From Clostridia bacterium (lineage in GTDB: Bacteria > Bacillota > Clostridia > Christensenellales > Aristaeellaceae): 47,995 bases of DNA. A program made the position numbers and the translations under genes. Every line of letters begins with the position of its first letter. Position 1 is the stretch's first letter. Below the pieces are notes generated by a model. It ran no database searches. It was given only the letters and a program-made list of their open reading frames with translations, and was not told where the DNA came from. The stretch is from NCBI GenBank assembly GCA_017521565.1, contig JAFXCE010000094.1, positions 1-47,995 of the forward strand, read 5' to 3'. This document shows positions 22,533 to 31,222 of the stretch, piece by piece.

Positions 22533-23327
22533 TCAGGAAAGCAGCAGCTTGTCGCTGTTGAGCTGTTGACCCGCCGCCTGTTCAAACAGGCCCAGCAAAT
22601 CGTTTCTCGTGAGCTTTTTCTTTTCCTCGCCCGAAACGTCCACGACAATCCTGCCCTCATGCATCATGATCAGGCGATTGCCCAGATCAATCGCATCCTG
22701 CATGTTGTGCGTGATCATCAGCGCCGTCAGCTTCTGCTCCCTGATGATTCTATCGCTCAGTTCAAGAACCTTCGCCGCCGTTTTGGGATCAAGCGCCGCC
22801 GTGTGTTCATCCAGCAGCAAGAGCTTAGGCGTACGCAGTGTCGCCATCAGCAGTGTCAGCGCCTGACGCTGACCGCCCGACAGCAGACCGACCTTGCTCT
22901 GCATGCGATCCTCCAGACCCAGACCCAGCGTGTGCAGCTGCTCGCGGTACATTTCACGCTCCATGCTGCTGATACCCCATCGCAGGCCGCGTTTCTTTCC
23001 CCGGCGCATCGCCAGCGCCATGTTCTCCTCAATCTGCATGCTCGCCGCAGTACCGGTCATCGGATCCTGAAACACACGGCCCAGATACTTTGCACGTTTG
23101 TACTCCGGCAGATGCGTCACGTCGACGCCGTCGATTTCAATCGAACCCTTGTCTACAGGGAACACACCCGCCACGGCGTTGAGCATCGTCGACTTGCCCG
23201 CGCCATTGCCGCCGATGACCGTCGCAAAGTCGCCTGGGTTCAAATGCAAATCGACATCCACCAATGCGGTCTTTTCGGTGATCAGCCCTGGGTTAAACGT
23301 CTTTGCAATGTGGTTGATCTTCAGCAT
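22533..23327 (-). CDS. ABC transporter ATP-binding protein (TrpZ-like)
   Basis: 264-residue cytoplasmic ATPase for the adjacent permease. Walker A GGNGAGKSTMLNAV (about 39-52), Q-loop VFQDPMTGTA, signature VGLLSGGQRQALTL, Walker B LLLLDEHTAALD and H-loop MITHNM are all present. The D-loop and insertion pattern resemble the branched-chain/TrpXYZ-like importers built with an ABC_sub_bind lipoprotein. It starts 1 bp from the permease stop. Confidence 0.92.
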   Translation of the reverse strand: MLKINHIAKTFNPGLITEKTALVDVDLHLNPGDFATVIGGNGAGKSTMLNAVAGVFPVDKGSIEIDGVDVTHLPEYKRAKYLGRVFQDPMTGTAASMQIEENMALAMRRGKKRGLRWGISSMEREMYREQLHTLGLGLEDRMQSKVGLLSGGQRQALTLLMATLRTPKLLLLDEHTAALDPKTAAKVLELSDRIIREQKLTALMITHNMQDAIDLGNRLIMMHEGRIVVDVSGEEKKKLTRNDLLGLFEQAAGQQLNSDKLLLS

Positions 23328-23328
23328 A

Positions 23329-24240
23329 TCAGGCGCCCCCCTTCTTTTTAGCCATGTACTTCGCGCGCCAATGCGGCGTCGCCAAGAAGATGGCCACGAC
23401 CAGCGCCGTGAGGAGTTTGAGGTCGTTGGTGTTCAGGCCCAGCCAGAGCACAACCTGAATCACGCAGTAATACAGGATAGCGCCGATGGACACCGCCAGC
23501 AGCTTCAGACCAAAGTTGAGGAACACTTTGGAGAATACGACTTCGCCGATGATAACGGCAGCCAGACCGATGACGATCGCGCCGCGTCCCATGCTTACAT
23601 CCGCAAAGCCCTGAAACTGGGCCAGCAGCGCACCGGCGAGCGAGACGATACCATTGGCGAGCATCAGACTCAGCACAACGTTCTTGTCGGTGTTGATGCC
23701 CTGCGCACGGGACATGTTCCGGTTCGCACCGGTAGCGCGCAGGGAAGCACCAAGCTCCGTACCGAAGAACCAGTACAGCAGCGCAATCAGTCCGATGGTG
23801 AACAGCGCGAGAATCAGAATCGGGTTATTCAGCGCAAGCGAACGCGCATTCCGGGAAGAGACAAGCAGATTATACTTGTTGACGCTCAGCGCAACGTTTG
23901 CTTTATTGCCCAGAATACGCAGGTTGATGGAATACAGCGCCAGCTGGGTCAGAATACCGGAAAGAATCGCCGGAATACCAAAGCACGTATGGAACATACC
24001 CGTCACAAAGCCGGCGATCATACCCGCAACAAACGCCGCCAGAAGCGCGGCCCATACGTTCCAGCCGTTGATGATCAGAATAGCGGCAACCGCACCGCCG
24101 GTGGCAATGGAACCGTCGACCGTCAGGTCGGACGTATCCAGAATACGATAGGTGATGTACACGCCAATCGCCATCAGACCCCAGATCAGGCCCTGAGAGA
24201 CCGCACCGGGCAGGGCGTTGAACAGCTTGACAATCTCCAC
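23329..24240 (-). CDS. ABC transporter permease (TrpY-like, branched-chain type)
   Basis: About 303 residues, roughly eight to nine membrane segments, of the BPD_transp_2 type. Recognisable segments are GLIWGLMAIGVYITYRILDTSDLTVDGS at the N-terminus, ALRATGANRNMSRAQGI (cytoplasmic coupling region) and MGRGAIVIGLAAVIIGEVVF. The GTG at 24240 is chosen because GAGGAGG lies 8 nt upstream and homologous permeases begin here; an upstream frame extension to 24468 runs into the binding-protein gene. It probably works as a homodimer. Confidence 0.9.
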   Translation of the reverse strand: MEIVKLFNALPGAVSQGLIWGLMAIGVYITYRILDTSDLTVDGSIATGGAVAAILIINGWNVWAALLAAFVAGMIAGFVTGMFHTCFGIPAILSGILTQLALYSINLRILGNKANVALSVNKYNLLVSSRNARSLALNNPILILALFTIGLIALLYWFFGTELGASLRATGANRNMSRAQGINTDKNVVLSLMLANGIVSLAGALLAQFQGFADVSMGRGAIVIGLAAVIIGEVVFSKVFLNFGLKLLAVSIGAILYYCVIQVVLWLGLNTNDLKLLTALVVAIFLATPHWRAKYMAKKKGGA

Positions 24241-24279
24241 GGGAACTTCCTCCTCGCAGTTTTCTTTTTGCGCAGACGA

Positions 24280-24311
24280 GGCCAAGGAAGAAGCTGTCCT
24301 CTTCCTTGGCC
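24280..24311 (-). other. 12-bp hairpin between binding-protein and permease genes
   Basis: GGCCAAGGAAGA and TCTTCCTTGGCC form a perfect stem with an 8-nt loop and no T run. Hairpins in this position commonly stabilise the binding-protein message so that more binding protein than permease is made. Confidence 0.6.
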
Positions 24312-24343
24312 GGTCAATTGTTGGAATAAGCGCTTTCGGACGA

Positions 24344-25279
24344 TTATTCGCCGATTGCCATATAGCCTTCCGGAATCTGCAGGCCCAGCGCCTCAACGTT
24401 CGCCGCATTGTACTTCTTGACGAACTGCGGCGCGTACTCGATCGGCATCGCAGAGATGTCGGCGCCATTGGCGAGGATTTCGTACGCCATCAGGCCGGTG
24501 GCATAGCCGATATCGTAGTAGCTGATGGTCAGGGTCGCCACGCCGCAGCCGGAGCAGATGCCTTCCTCGCCGGCGATGACCGGAACCTTGGCCGGGATCA
24601 CTTCGTTGGCGATGGTCTCGGTGTAGGCGGCAGCCGTGTTATCAGTGGGGATATAGATCACGTCGCACTCGCCCGCGGCCAGCGCAGAGACGGAAGCAAC
24701 GTCGTTGGAATCGGTGAACGCGAATTCTTCGGTCTCGTATCCAAGCTTCGCGAGCTCTTCGCCGACGACCTTCACCTGGTAGATGGAGTTCGCCTCAGCG
24801 GAGCAGTACAGCAGACCAACCTTCTTGGCATCCGGGAAGAGTTCCTTGACCATTGCAGCCTGCTCGTTCAGCGGCGCAAGATCGGAGGTGCCGGAGACGT
24901 TGATGCCCGTCACGCCAGTAAAGCCGTCGATATCCAGCGCCACGCCGTATTCCGTGATGGAGGTGGCGAGGATCGGGATGTCGCCCGTCGCAGCAACAGC
25001 CGCCTGAAGCGCCGGAGTTGCATTAGCCATGATCAGGTCGACGCCGTTGGAGGCAAAGGTGTTGGTGATGGTCGCGCAGTTGACCGCATCACCGGAAGCA
25101 TTCTGCTCGTCAAACTCGACGTCGGGCATCTTCTCACTCAGCGCATCCTTAAAGCCCTGAGTAGCCTGGTCAAGCGCAGCATGCTGCACGAGCTGGCAGA
25201 TACCGACGGTAGCAGCGCTGGCGCAGGCCGCGGAAACCACCATCATCAAAACGAGAGCGATCGTAACAAGCTTCTTCAT
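24344..25279 (-). CDS. ABC transporter substrate-binding protein (TrpX/ABC_sub_bind family)
   Basis: 311 residues with an N-terminal signal sequence (KKLVTIALVLMMVVSAACA); the SAAC could be a weak lipobox. Two periplasmic-binding-like lobes follow, with family segments VGICQLVQHAALDQATQGF, NCATITNTFASNGVDLIMANATPALQAA, GVTGIN-type hinge and IYIPTDNTAAAYTE. In this family the ligand is often tryptophan or another aromatic compound, but it cannot be read from sequence. First gene of the operon, strong promoter at 25325-25353. Confidence 0.9.
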   Translation of the reverse strand: MKKLVTIALVLMMVVSAACASAATVGICQLVQHAALDQATQGFKDALSEKMPDVEFDEQNASGDAVNCATITNTFASNGVDLIMANATPALQAAVAATGDIPILATSITEYGVALDIDGFTGVTGINVSGTSDLAPLNEQAAMVKELFPDAKKVGLLYCSAEANSIYQVKVVGEELAKLGYETEEFAFTDSNDVASVSALAAGECDVIYIPTDNTAAAYTETIANEVIPAKVPVIAGEEGICSGCGVATLTISYYDIGYATGLMAYEILANGADISAMPIEYAPQFVKKYNAANVEALGLQIPEGYMAIGE

Positions 25280-25324
25280 AGGTCATGTCCTCCAGTATTT
25301 TTTTCTCACAAAAAGTGTAGCGCC

Positions 25325-25353
25325 ATTATATTGCTATTTACAATTCTTGTCAA
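25325..25353 (-). promoter_or_regulatory. Promoter of the ABC importer operon
   Basis: Minus strand perfect consensus: TTGACA (25348-25353), 17 bp, TATAAT (25325-25330), in an AT-rich stretch unlike the rest of the window. Confidence 0.85.
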
Positions 25354-25483
25354 TACCAATTTTGAATTTTTCTTTAATTTATTAGATCAAAATACGGATA
25401 AACCACCAATTTCACAATTATCAGTTGACAAAAAGTCTTGTAATTTCATTCCATTTTGTCAACATACATTACATAGATATAAC

Positions 25484-25521
25484 AACTAAAAGAGACAGGG
25501 ACTGTCTTTTGTCCCTGTCTC
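25484..25521 (-). terminator. gdhA terminator
   Basis: GAGACAGGGAC/GTCCCTGTCTC, 11-bp perfect stem with an 8-nt loop, then TTTTAGTT on the minus strand. Confidence 0.8.
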
Positions 25522-25535
25522 CATGACGTTATCCT

Positions 25536-26963
<1,428 letters not shown>

Positions 26964-27095
26964 GCACTTTTATTCATTTTTTCTTATTTATTTTATTTTT
27001 GAACAAATTCATCTGTTTTTTGCATGTTATTGAATTGTCAGAGCCGTATTTGCACCCATGTTATCTTTCATCCGTTCAAAAGAAAAAGCATGCAG

Positions 27096-27120
27096 CCTGT
27101 CAAAAATACTTTTTGACAGG
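27096..27120. repeat. Perfect inverted repeat upstream of the YbjN-like gene
   Basis: CCTGTCAAAAA-TAC-TTTTTGACAGG, 11-bp arms. It ends 28 nt before the -35 of the next promoter and could be an operator or a weak terminator-like hairpin. Confidence 0.6.
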
Positions 27121-27147
27121 CCGAAGTATGATTGAGCAGGAAGAAAT

Positions 27148-27177
27148 TTGACACCGCGCCCTGCAATCGCATATACT
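27148..27177 (+). promoter_or_regulatory. Promoter of the YbjN-like gene
   Basis: TTGACA 27148-27153, 18 bp, TATACT 27172-27177. Confidence 0.65.
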
Positions 27178-27216
27178 GTCTGTATATTGCATCAAGTTTT
27201 CTTCGGAGGAACAACT

Positions 27217-27687
27217 ATGGCCTATTCCAAGGAACTCGTCAGCCAGCTTGGCGACTTTCTCAAATCCGCAGGCATCACCGCCGCCTTTGAAGAGCGGGAC
27301 GGGCATGCCCTTTTTTCCATCCGCATGAAACTGCGCTGCAAACTGCAGACGGCGCAGATGATCATTCTCGTGCGCGATGATCACTTCGCCGCACTGACCA
27401 CCCTCCCCCTCGCCGCAGACGAAAACCATCGCCTCGCCATGGCGGAATTCCTCACTCGCATCAACTGGGGCATGCGAAACGGCAATTTCGAGATGAGCAT
27501 GGACACCGGCGAAATCCGCTTCAAGACCTATGTGCACGTCGGTGCGCAGCCGCTTGACCCCGCCGCCGCGCGCCTTGCGACGCTGCTCCCGTTCCTGATG
27601 ATCGACCGCTTCGGCGATGCGCTGCTCGAGGTGCTTTTCGGCTTTAAATCCCCGCGCGAAGCTTTTGAAAGCCTGCCGGTCAGATAA
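27217..27687 (+). CDS. YbjN-like domain protein
   Basis: 156 residues, soluble, no signal peptide. The alternating beta pattern (HALFSIRMKLRC, MIILVRDDHFAALTTLPL) followed by a helix (HRLAMAEFLTRINWGMRNGNFEMSMDTGEIRFKTYV) matches the YbjN / type III chaperone-like fold. These proteins are often described as sensory-transduction regulators, with no known enzyme activity. GGAGGAACAACT precedes the ATG. It stands alone between its promoter and a repeat-rich gap. Confidence 0.7.
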   Translation: MAYSKELVSQLGDFLKSAGITAAFEERDGHALFSIRMKLRCKLQTAQMIILVRDDHFAALTTLPLAADENHRLAMAEFLTRINWGMRNGNFEMSMDTGEIRFKTYVHVGAQPLDPAAARLATLLPFLMIDRFGDALLEVLFGFKSPREAFESLPVR

Positions 27688-27728
27688 GCAACGCCAAACA
27701 AACCTTCCGTCGCCATCGGAAGGCTTCG

Positions 27729-27896
27729 ATTCCGATAAAGCGCCGTAAAACCACCAGCCTTGTGGACAATGCCGATGGTTTTAATCCATTTACATAACAA
27801 ACCGGCATGCTGCCGGCGGCATCACCGAGAAAGCGCTGTAAATTTTGCATGTTTGTGGACGAGGCCGATACTTCTCAAATAGATTTACATAACAAA
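27729..27896 (+). repeat. Two copies of a structured repeat of about 70 nt
   Basis: Copy A (about 27731-27801) and copy B (about 27826-27896) share AAAGCGC(C/T)GTAAA, an 11-nt variable piece, TGTGGAC-3 nt-GCCGAT, an 11-13 nt variable piece, and ATTTACATAACAAA. In each copy GTAAA can pair with TTTAC. Each is preceded by a short hairpin (CCTTCC/GGAAGG, CCGGC/GCCGG), and a strong terminator follows. No coding frame explains the conservation. Confidence 0.6.
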
Positions 27897-27919
27897 AGGC
27901 GGACATCTGTCCGCCTTTT
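27894..27919. terminator. Bidirectional terminator
   Basis: AAAAGGCGGAC-ATCT-GTCCGCCTTTT, 11-bp stem with T/A tracts on both sides. Confidence 0.85.
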
Positions 27920-27937
27920 GTCATTCCCTCGGATTTC

Positions 27938-28993
27938 TCAATCCCACGCCAGCGCGTCCGCCGTCACAACCGTATCCTGCGCTGCGGCATCCGTCAGCAC
28001 AATGGAGAGATAGCTGTCGCGGAAACAATACGGATAATGCGGCGCGCCGCCGTCAATCTCCGCCTTCATACGCACAAGCACATGGCACACCGCGATATCG
28101 TCCTCCGTCATCGCCACGTCCGTCCGGAAGGGATTGCTGTATACGCACTCACCGTCGAAATCAATCGAACGGACAGTACCGGTGATCTCATCGCAGTGCC
28201 AGATCAGGCGCTCCTTCGCCGGACGATTGCCCGCACGCAGGAAGCGCACCTCATCGTCAAATATCTCGCCGTGCGTTCCATTGACACGCAGATGGTTGGA
28301 GCGGATCGCGCTGTGATACTGGCTGCCTGCGAAGTCATGCAGGCCCACGCGCCCGCCGCCAAAGTCAAACTGCGCCAGCACTCGATATTCGTTTTCGATT
28401 TCACCCTCGGTGATATAGCCGCCGCGCCCGCCGGTCAATACAATGGGCGTGGTCAGCTTGCGCGCGCGGATCTCCACCGGTGCGCTCTCTTCGCCCAAAA
28501 AAGCGCGCAGCATGCTGATGCCGTGGTAGTCATGCATCATGGACATCCAGACATTCTGCACCTGTCCGATCAGACCCCTGCGCACAATCTCCAGCCTCGC
28601 CTGATGGCCGGGATAGAGGAAATACTGCTCCGCCATGCTGAGCACGGCTCCGCTCTCCCTCTGCGCGCATCGTATCTTCTCCAGCGTATCCATATCGACC
28701 GCCAGCGGCGTCTCGCTGAGCACGTGTACCCCGCGCTCAAGCAGCTGCATCGTCGCATCCGGCATCGCCTTTTTGGTCAGGCAGCAGACGACGAATTCCG
28801 GCTTCGTCGCCAGCAGGTCGTCCATCCTCCAAAACGCCTTCACGCCATGCTTCTGCGCAAACGCCTCGGCCTTCTCCTGCGAGCGGCAGAGCACGCCCGT
28901 CAATTCAAACCATTCCGGCAGGTTCTGCGCCGCGCGCACAAAAAACATCGCACGCCAGCCATTGCCGACAACGGCAAAGCGAATCTTACTCAC
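27938..28993 (-). CDS. Gfo/Idh/MocA-family oxidoreductase
   Basis: 351 residues. The N-terminal Rossmann fold has VVGNGWRAMFFVRAAQNLPE and a strand reading FVVCCLTKKAMPD, and the family's E-(T)-P-L turn is HVLSETPLAVD. The C-terminal half is the mixed beta-sheet substrate domain. Such enzymes oxidise or reduce sugars, inositols or their derivatives with NAD(P). The canonical EKP is ETP here, with Thr in place of the usual catalytic Lys, so standard dehydrogenase chemistry is uncertain. Second gene of a two-gene operon, 21 bp after the lipase-like gene. Confidence 0.85.
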   Translation of the reverse strand: MSKIRFAVVGNGWRAMFFVRAAQNLPEWFELTGVLCRSQEKAEAFAQKHGVKAFWRMDDLLATKPEFVVCCLTKKAMPDATMQLLERGVHVLSETPLAVDMDTLEKIRCAQRESGAVLSMAEQYFLYPGHQARLEIVRRGLIGQVQNVWMSMMHDYHGISMLRAFLGEESAPVEIRARKLTTPIVLTGGRGGYITEGEIENEYRVLAQFDFGGGRVGLHDFAGSQYHSAIRSNHLRVNGTHGEIFDDEVRFLRAGNRPAKERLIWHCDEITGTVRSIDFDGECVYSNPFRTDVAMTEDDIAVCHVLVRMKAEIDGGAPHYPYCFRDSYLSIVLTDAAAQDTVVTADALAWD

Positions 28994-29014
28994 GCGATTT
29001 CCCCCTTGTATTGC

Positions 29015-29974
29015 TTATTCTCCGGCATAAAACCCCAGCACAGCCTCCATATACGAATGCAGCGTCTCATCATCGGAGCCATAAATTTCGTGCTTGGCAT
29101 CAAAGCGCATCAGCCTTCCCTGCGGCACACGCGCAATAAATGCATTCTGCTCCGCAAGGCCGACGATGCTGTCCTGCGCAGCCTGACACAGCAGCACAGG
29201 CGCCGTAATCTTCTCCGCCCCCGCCATCAGCGCCTCCGTCACGGCGGTCGCCTCCCGCAGCCAGCTGTAGGTCGGGCTGCAGTTCTGCAGTTCCGGCCGC
29301 GTGCAGCGCTTCCGCTGATAATAATCAAACCGCGCCCTGCCGGTCATGTGCGACGCCTCAAACGTCTCCCTGGCAGGATCAAACGGCTTTCCGACAAACG
29401 CGCGCTCCTTCCCCTTGCCAAGCAGGCAGAAGGCGCGGCATAGCAGATTGGCCGCCGCGCGCGGGAACGGCGCCGTCACCGGCGCGATCATCGGCGCATT
29501 GAGCACAGCGCGCGTAAACCACTCCGGATGCTCCATCAGCGCAAAGGCAGCCAGCGCGCCGCCCATGGAATGACCAAAGAGATACAGCGGCCTGCCGCCC
29601 ATGCGCGGCCCAACCACCTGCTCCATGAACTGCTCCAGATCATGCAGATAGTCAGAAAACCGATTCACATGCGTCACCGACAGATCCCCGACCTCGCGCA
29701 CAGACCGGCCGTGTCCGCGGTGATCCATCGCAAAGACGCTGTATCCCGCGTTGATCAGATACCACGTCACTTCGCGGAGCTTTTCCGCGCTCTCCGTATA
29801 GCCATGCAGAAGCACTGCGGCCGCCTTGGCGTCATAGCGGTTGTAAACCTCGGCATGCAGCGTGCCGCCGCCCTCAAGCGGCATGTCGATCTCCTCGCGC
29901 ATTGCCTTCAGCCCCGGTTCCACGACGCTCTGCATCATCTTTTCATACTTTGCTTCCGGAATCAATTTGACCAT
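29015..29974 (-). CDS. Alpha/beta hydrolase, monoacylglycerol lipase/lysophospholipase-like
   Basis: 319 residues, cytoplasmic (no signal). Motifs: VLLHGYTESAEK (oxyanion), AMDHRGHGRSVRE, nucleophile elbow LFGHSMGGALAAF, PVLLCQAAQDSIV (acid) and DAKHEIYGSDDE (histidine). This is the Hydrolase_4 pattern of monoglyceride lipases and lysophospholipases. AGGAGGAACAC precedes the ATG. Operon leader with its own promoter. Confidence 0.85.
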   Translation of the reverse strand: MVKLIPEAKYEKMMQSVVEPGLKAMREEIDMPLEGGGTLHAEVYNRYDAKAAAVLLHGYTESAEKLREVTWYLINAGYSVFAMDHRGHGRSVREVGDLSVTHVNRFSDYLHDLEQFMEQVVGPRMGGRPLYLFGHSMGGALAAFALMEHPEWFTRAVLNAPMIAPVTAPFPRAAANLLCRAFCLLGKGKERAFVGKPFDPARETFEASHMTGRARFDYYQRKRCTRPELQNCSPTYSWLREATAVTEALMAGAEKITAPVLLCQAAQDSIVGLAEQNAFIARVPQGRLMRFDAKHEIYGSDDETLHSYMEAVLGFYAGE

Positions 29975-30029
29975 GTGTTCCTCCTGTCTGTACTATATTG
30001 AATTTTCATCGTTCTTTATCGCTGTTATT

Positions 30030-30058
30030 ATTATAGCGCAAAAGCGCGCCTGCTTCAA
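30030..30058 (-). promoter_or_regulatory. Promoter of the lipase/oxidoreductase operon
   Basis: Minus strand: TTGAAG (30053-30058), 17 bp, TATAAT (30030-30035). Confidence 0.7.
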
Positions 30059-30085
30059 GAAGCCGCCGCGCCCCTTTGATTTTCC

Positions 30086-30114
30086 TTGCCGCAGACTGTT
30101 CGCTGCGGTATAAT
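30086..30114 (+). promoter_or_regulatory. Promoter of the glycyl radical enzyme operon
   Basis: TTGCCG 30086-30091, 17 bp, TATAAT 30109-30114. No later promoter or terminator is obvious before 34113, so it may drive all four genes. Confidence 0.7.
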
Positions 30115-30159
30115 AAAAACAGCATCATTATGATTTTCAAGCAATAAGGAGAATGCCGT

Positions 30160-30651
30160 ATGATGGACGATTACGCGCTGATCGCTAAGACCGCAAAAGA
30201 GCAGGAGGACCTTCTGCGCTTTGACCATTTCACCGCGCGCGACGCATGGGAACTGGGCGCATTCATTGTGTCCCGCGTCTATGAAGAAGGGCTGGATATG
30301 GCCGTGTGCATCCGCAAATTAAACGGACACATTCTCTTCCAGCACTGCACGCAGGGCACGACGCTCAGCAACCAAAGCTGGATGCAGCGCAAATTCAACA
30401 CAGCCCTGCTCACGGAGGGTTCCTCCCTGCGCGCATGGGCCACGCTGAACCTCAAGGGCCAGACGCCGCAGGATCAGGGCGTCAGCCCGCTTGAATACGC
30501 CTACTGCGGCGGCGCATTCCCCATCCGGCTCAAATCCGGGGAGCTGATCGGCATGGTCATCGTATCCAACCTGCCGCACAGGGACGATCACCGCTTCCTT
30601 GTCCGCTGCCTTGCCGAATACCTCGGCATCAACGGCGCAGCAGAAATCTGA
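30160..30651 (+). CDS. UPF0303 / HbpS-like (heme-degrading domain) protein
   Basis: 163 residues. The profilin-like fold of the UPF0303/GlcG-HbpS group is suggested by FDHFTARDAWELGAFIV, LDMAVCIRKLNGHILFQHCTQGTT, the helix SWMQRKFNTALLTEGSSLRAW, and AYCGGAFPIRLKSGELIGMVIVSNLPHRDDH. Members bind small ligands or heme, and some are linked to cofactor metabolism. AAGGAGAATGCCGT precedes the ATG. First gene of a run leading to the glycyl radical enzyme, which hints at a linked substrate, but its role is unknown. Confidence 0.75.
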   Translation: MMDDYALIAKTAKEQEDLLRFDHFTARDAWELGAFIVSRVYEEGLDMAVCIRKLNGHILFQHCTQGTTLSNQSWMQRKFNTALLTEGSSLRAWATLNLKGQTPQDQGVSPLEYAYCGGAFPIRLKSGELIGMVIVSNLPHRDDHRFLVRCLAEYLGINGAAEI

Positions 30652-30662
30652 CGGGGCGCCGC

Positions 30663-31169
30663 ATGAACAGCCGCAGAGTCCTTCCCGTCCTGCTCGCGCT
30701 TTTGCTGTTTTCGCCGCGCGCGCTTGCGGATATCGCCCCCGCGTGCGGGCAGCTGGGCAGCGAGCGCCACGCCAGCCATCTCGTCTCCCACATCTACGCC
30801 TACACCGACGGCTGGGACGGCGCAGGCCCCTCTTCCTGCCCGGATGAGGGCTGCCTTGATTACGGCCATGTGCATTGCTACGGCGTGCGCGTCACGCTCT
30901 GGGATACGCCCAACAAGGGCTTAAGCCGCGTGCCGTATTATCCCGGCGGAACCTCCAGCAAGGTCGGCCCGGATACCGAATTTCAGCTGACCGACGTCGT
31001 TTCCTACAAAGGCAGGTATTACGCCGCCATCCGCGTGCTCCACGAAGGAAGCCCTATCGCCTCCGGCTATGTCAACGCCGACTACATCGGCTGCGACTGT
31101 ACAACCCGCGACCGATTTATGGAGATCCCCGAGTATATCCACGACCACGGCGCATTCTCTCTCAAATAA
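30663..31169 (+). CDS. Secreted protein with SH3-like region, unknown function
   Basis: 168 residues with a signal peptide (VLPVLLALLLFSPRALA). The mature part has several cysteines (near PACG, SSCPDEGCLDYGHVHCYG, IGCDCTT), a tryptophan-rich patch and an SH3-like pattern (LWDTPNKGLSRVPYYPGG, RYYAAIRVLHEG, SGYVNADYIG). That last motif is typical of SH3 domains in clostridial cell-wall proteins. It sits 11 bp after the UPF0303 gene with a weak ribosome site, suggesting coupling. I do not recognise a specific family. Confidence 0.65.
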   Translation: MNSRRVLPVLLALLLFSPRALADIAPACGQLGSERHASHLVSHIYAYTDGWDGAGPSSCPDEGCLDYGHVHCYGVRVTLWDTPNKGLSRVPYYPGGTSSKVGPDTEFQLTDVVSYKGRYYAAIRVLHEGSPIASGYVNADYIGCDCTTRDRFMEIPEYIHDHGAFSLK

Positions 31170-31222
31170 TCCTTTTCCTTATCCCCTTGCCTCCGCCAAA
31201 TACACAGGAAAGGAGCATCCCC

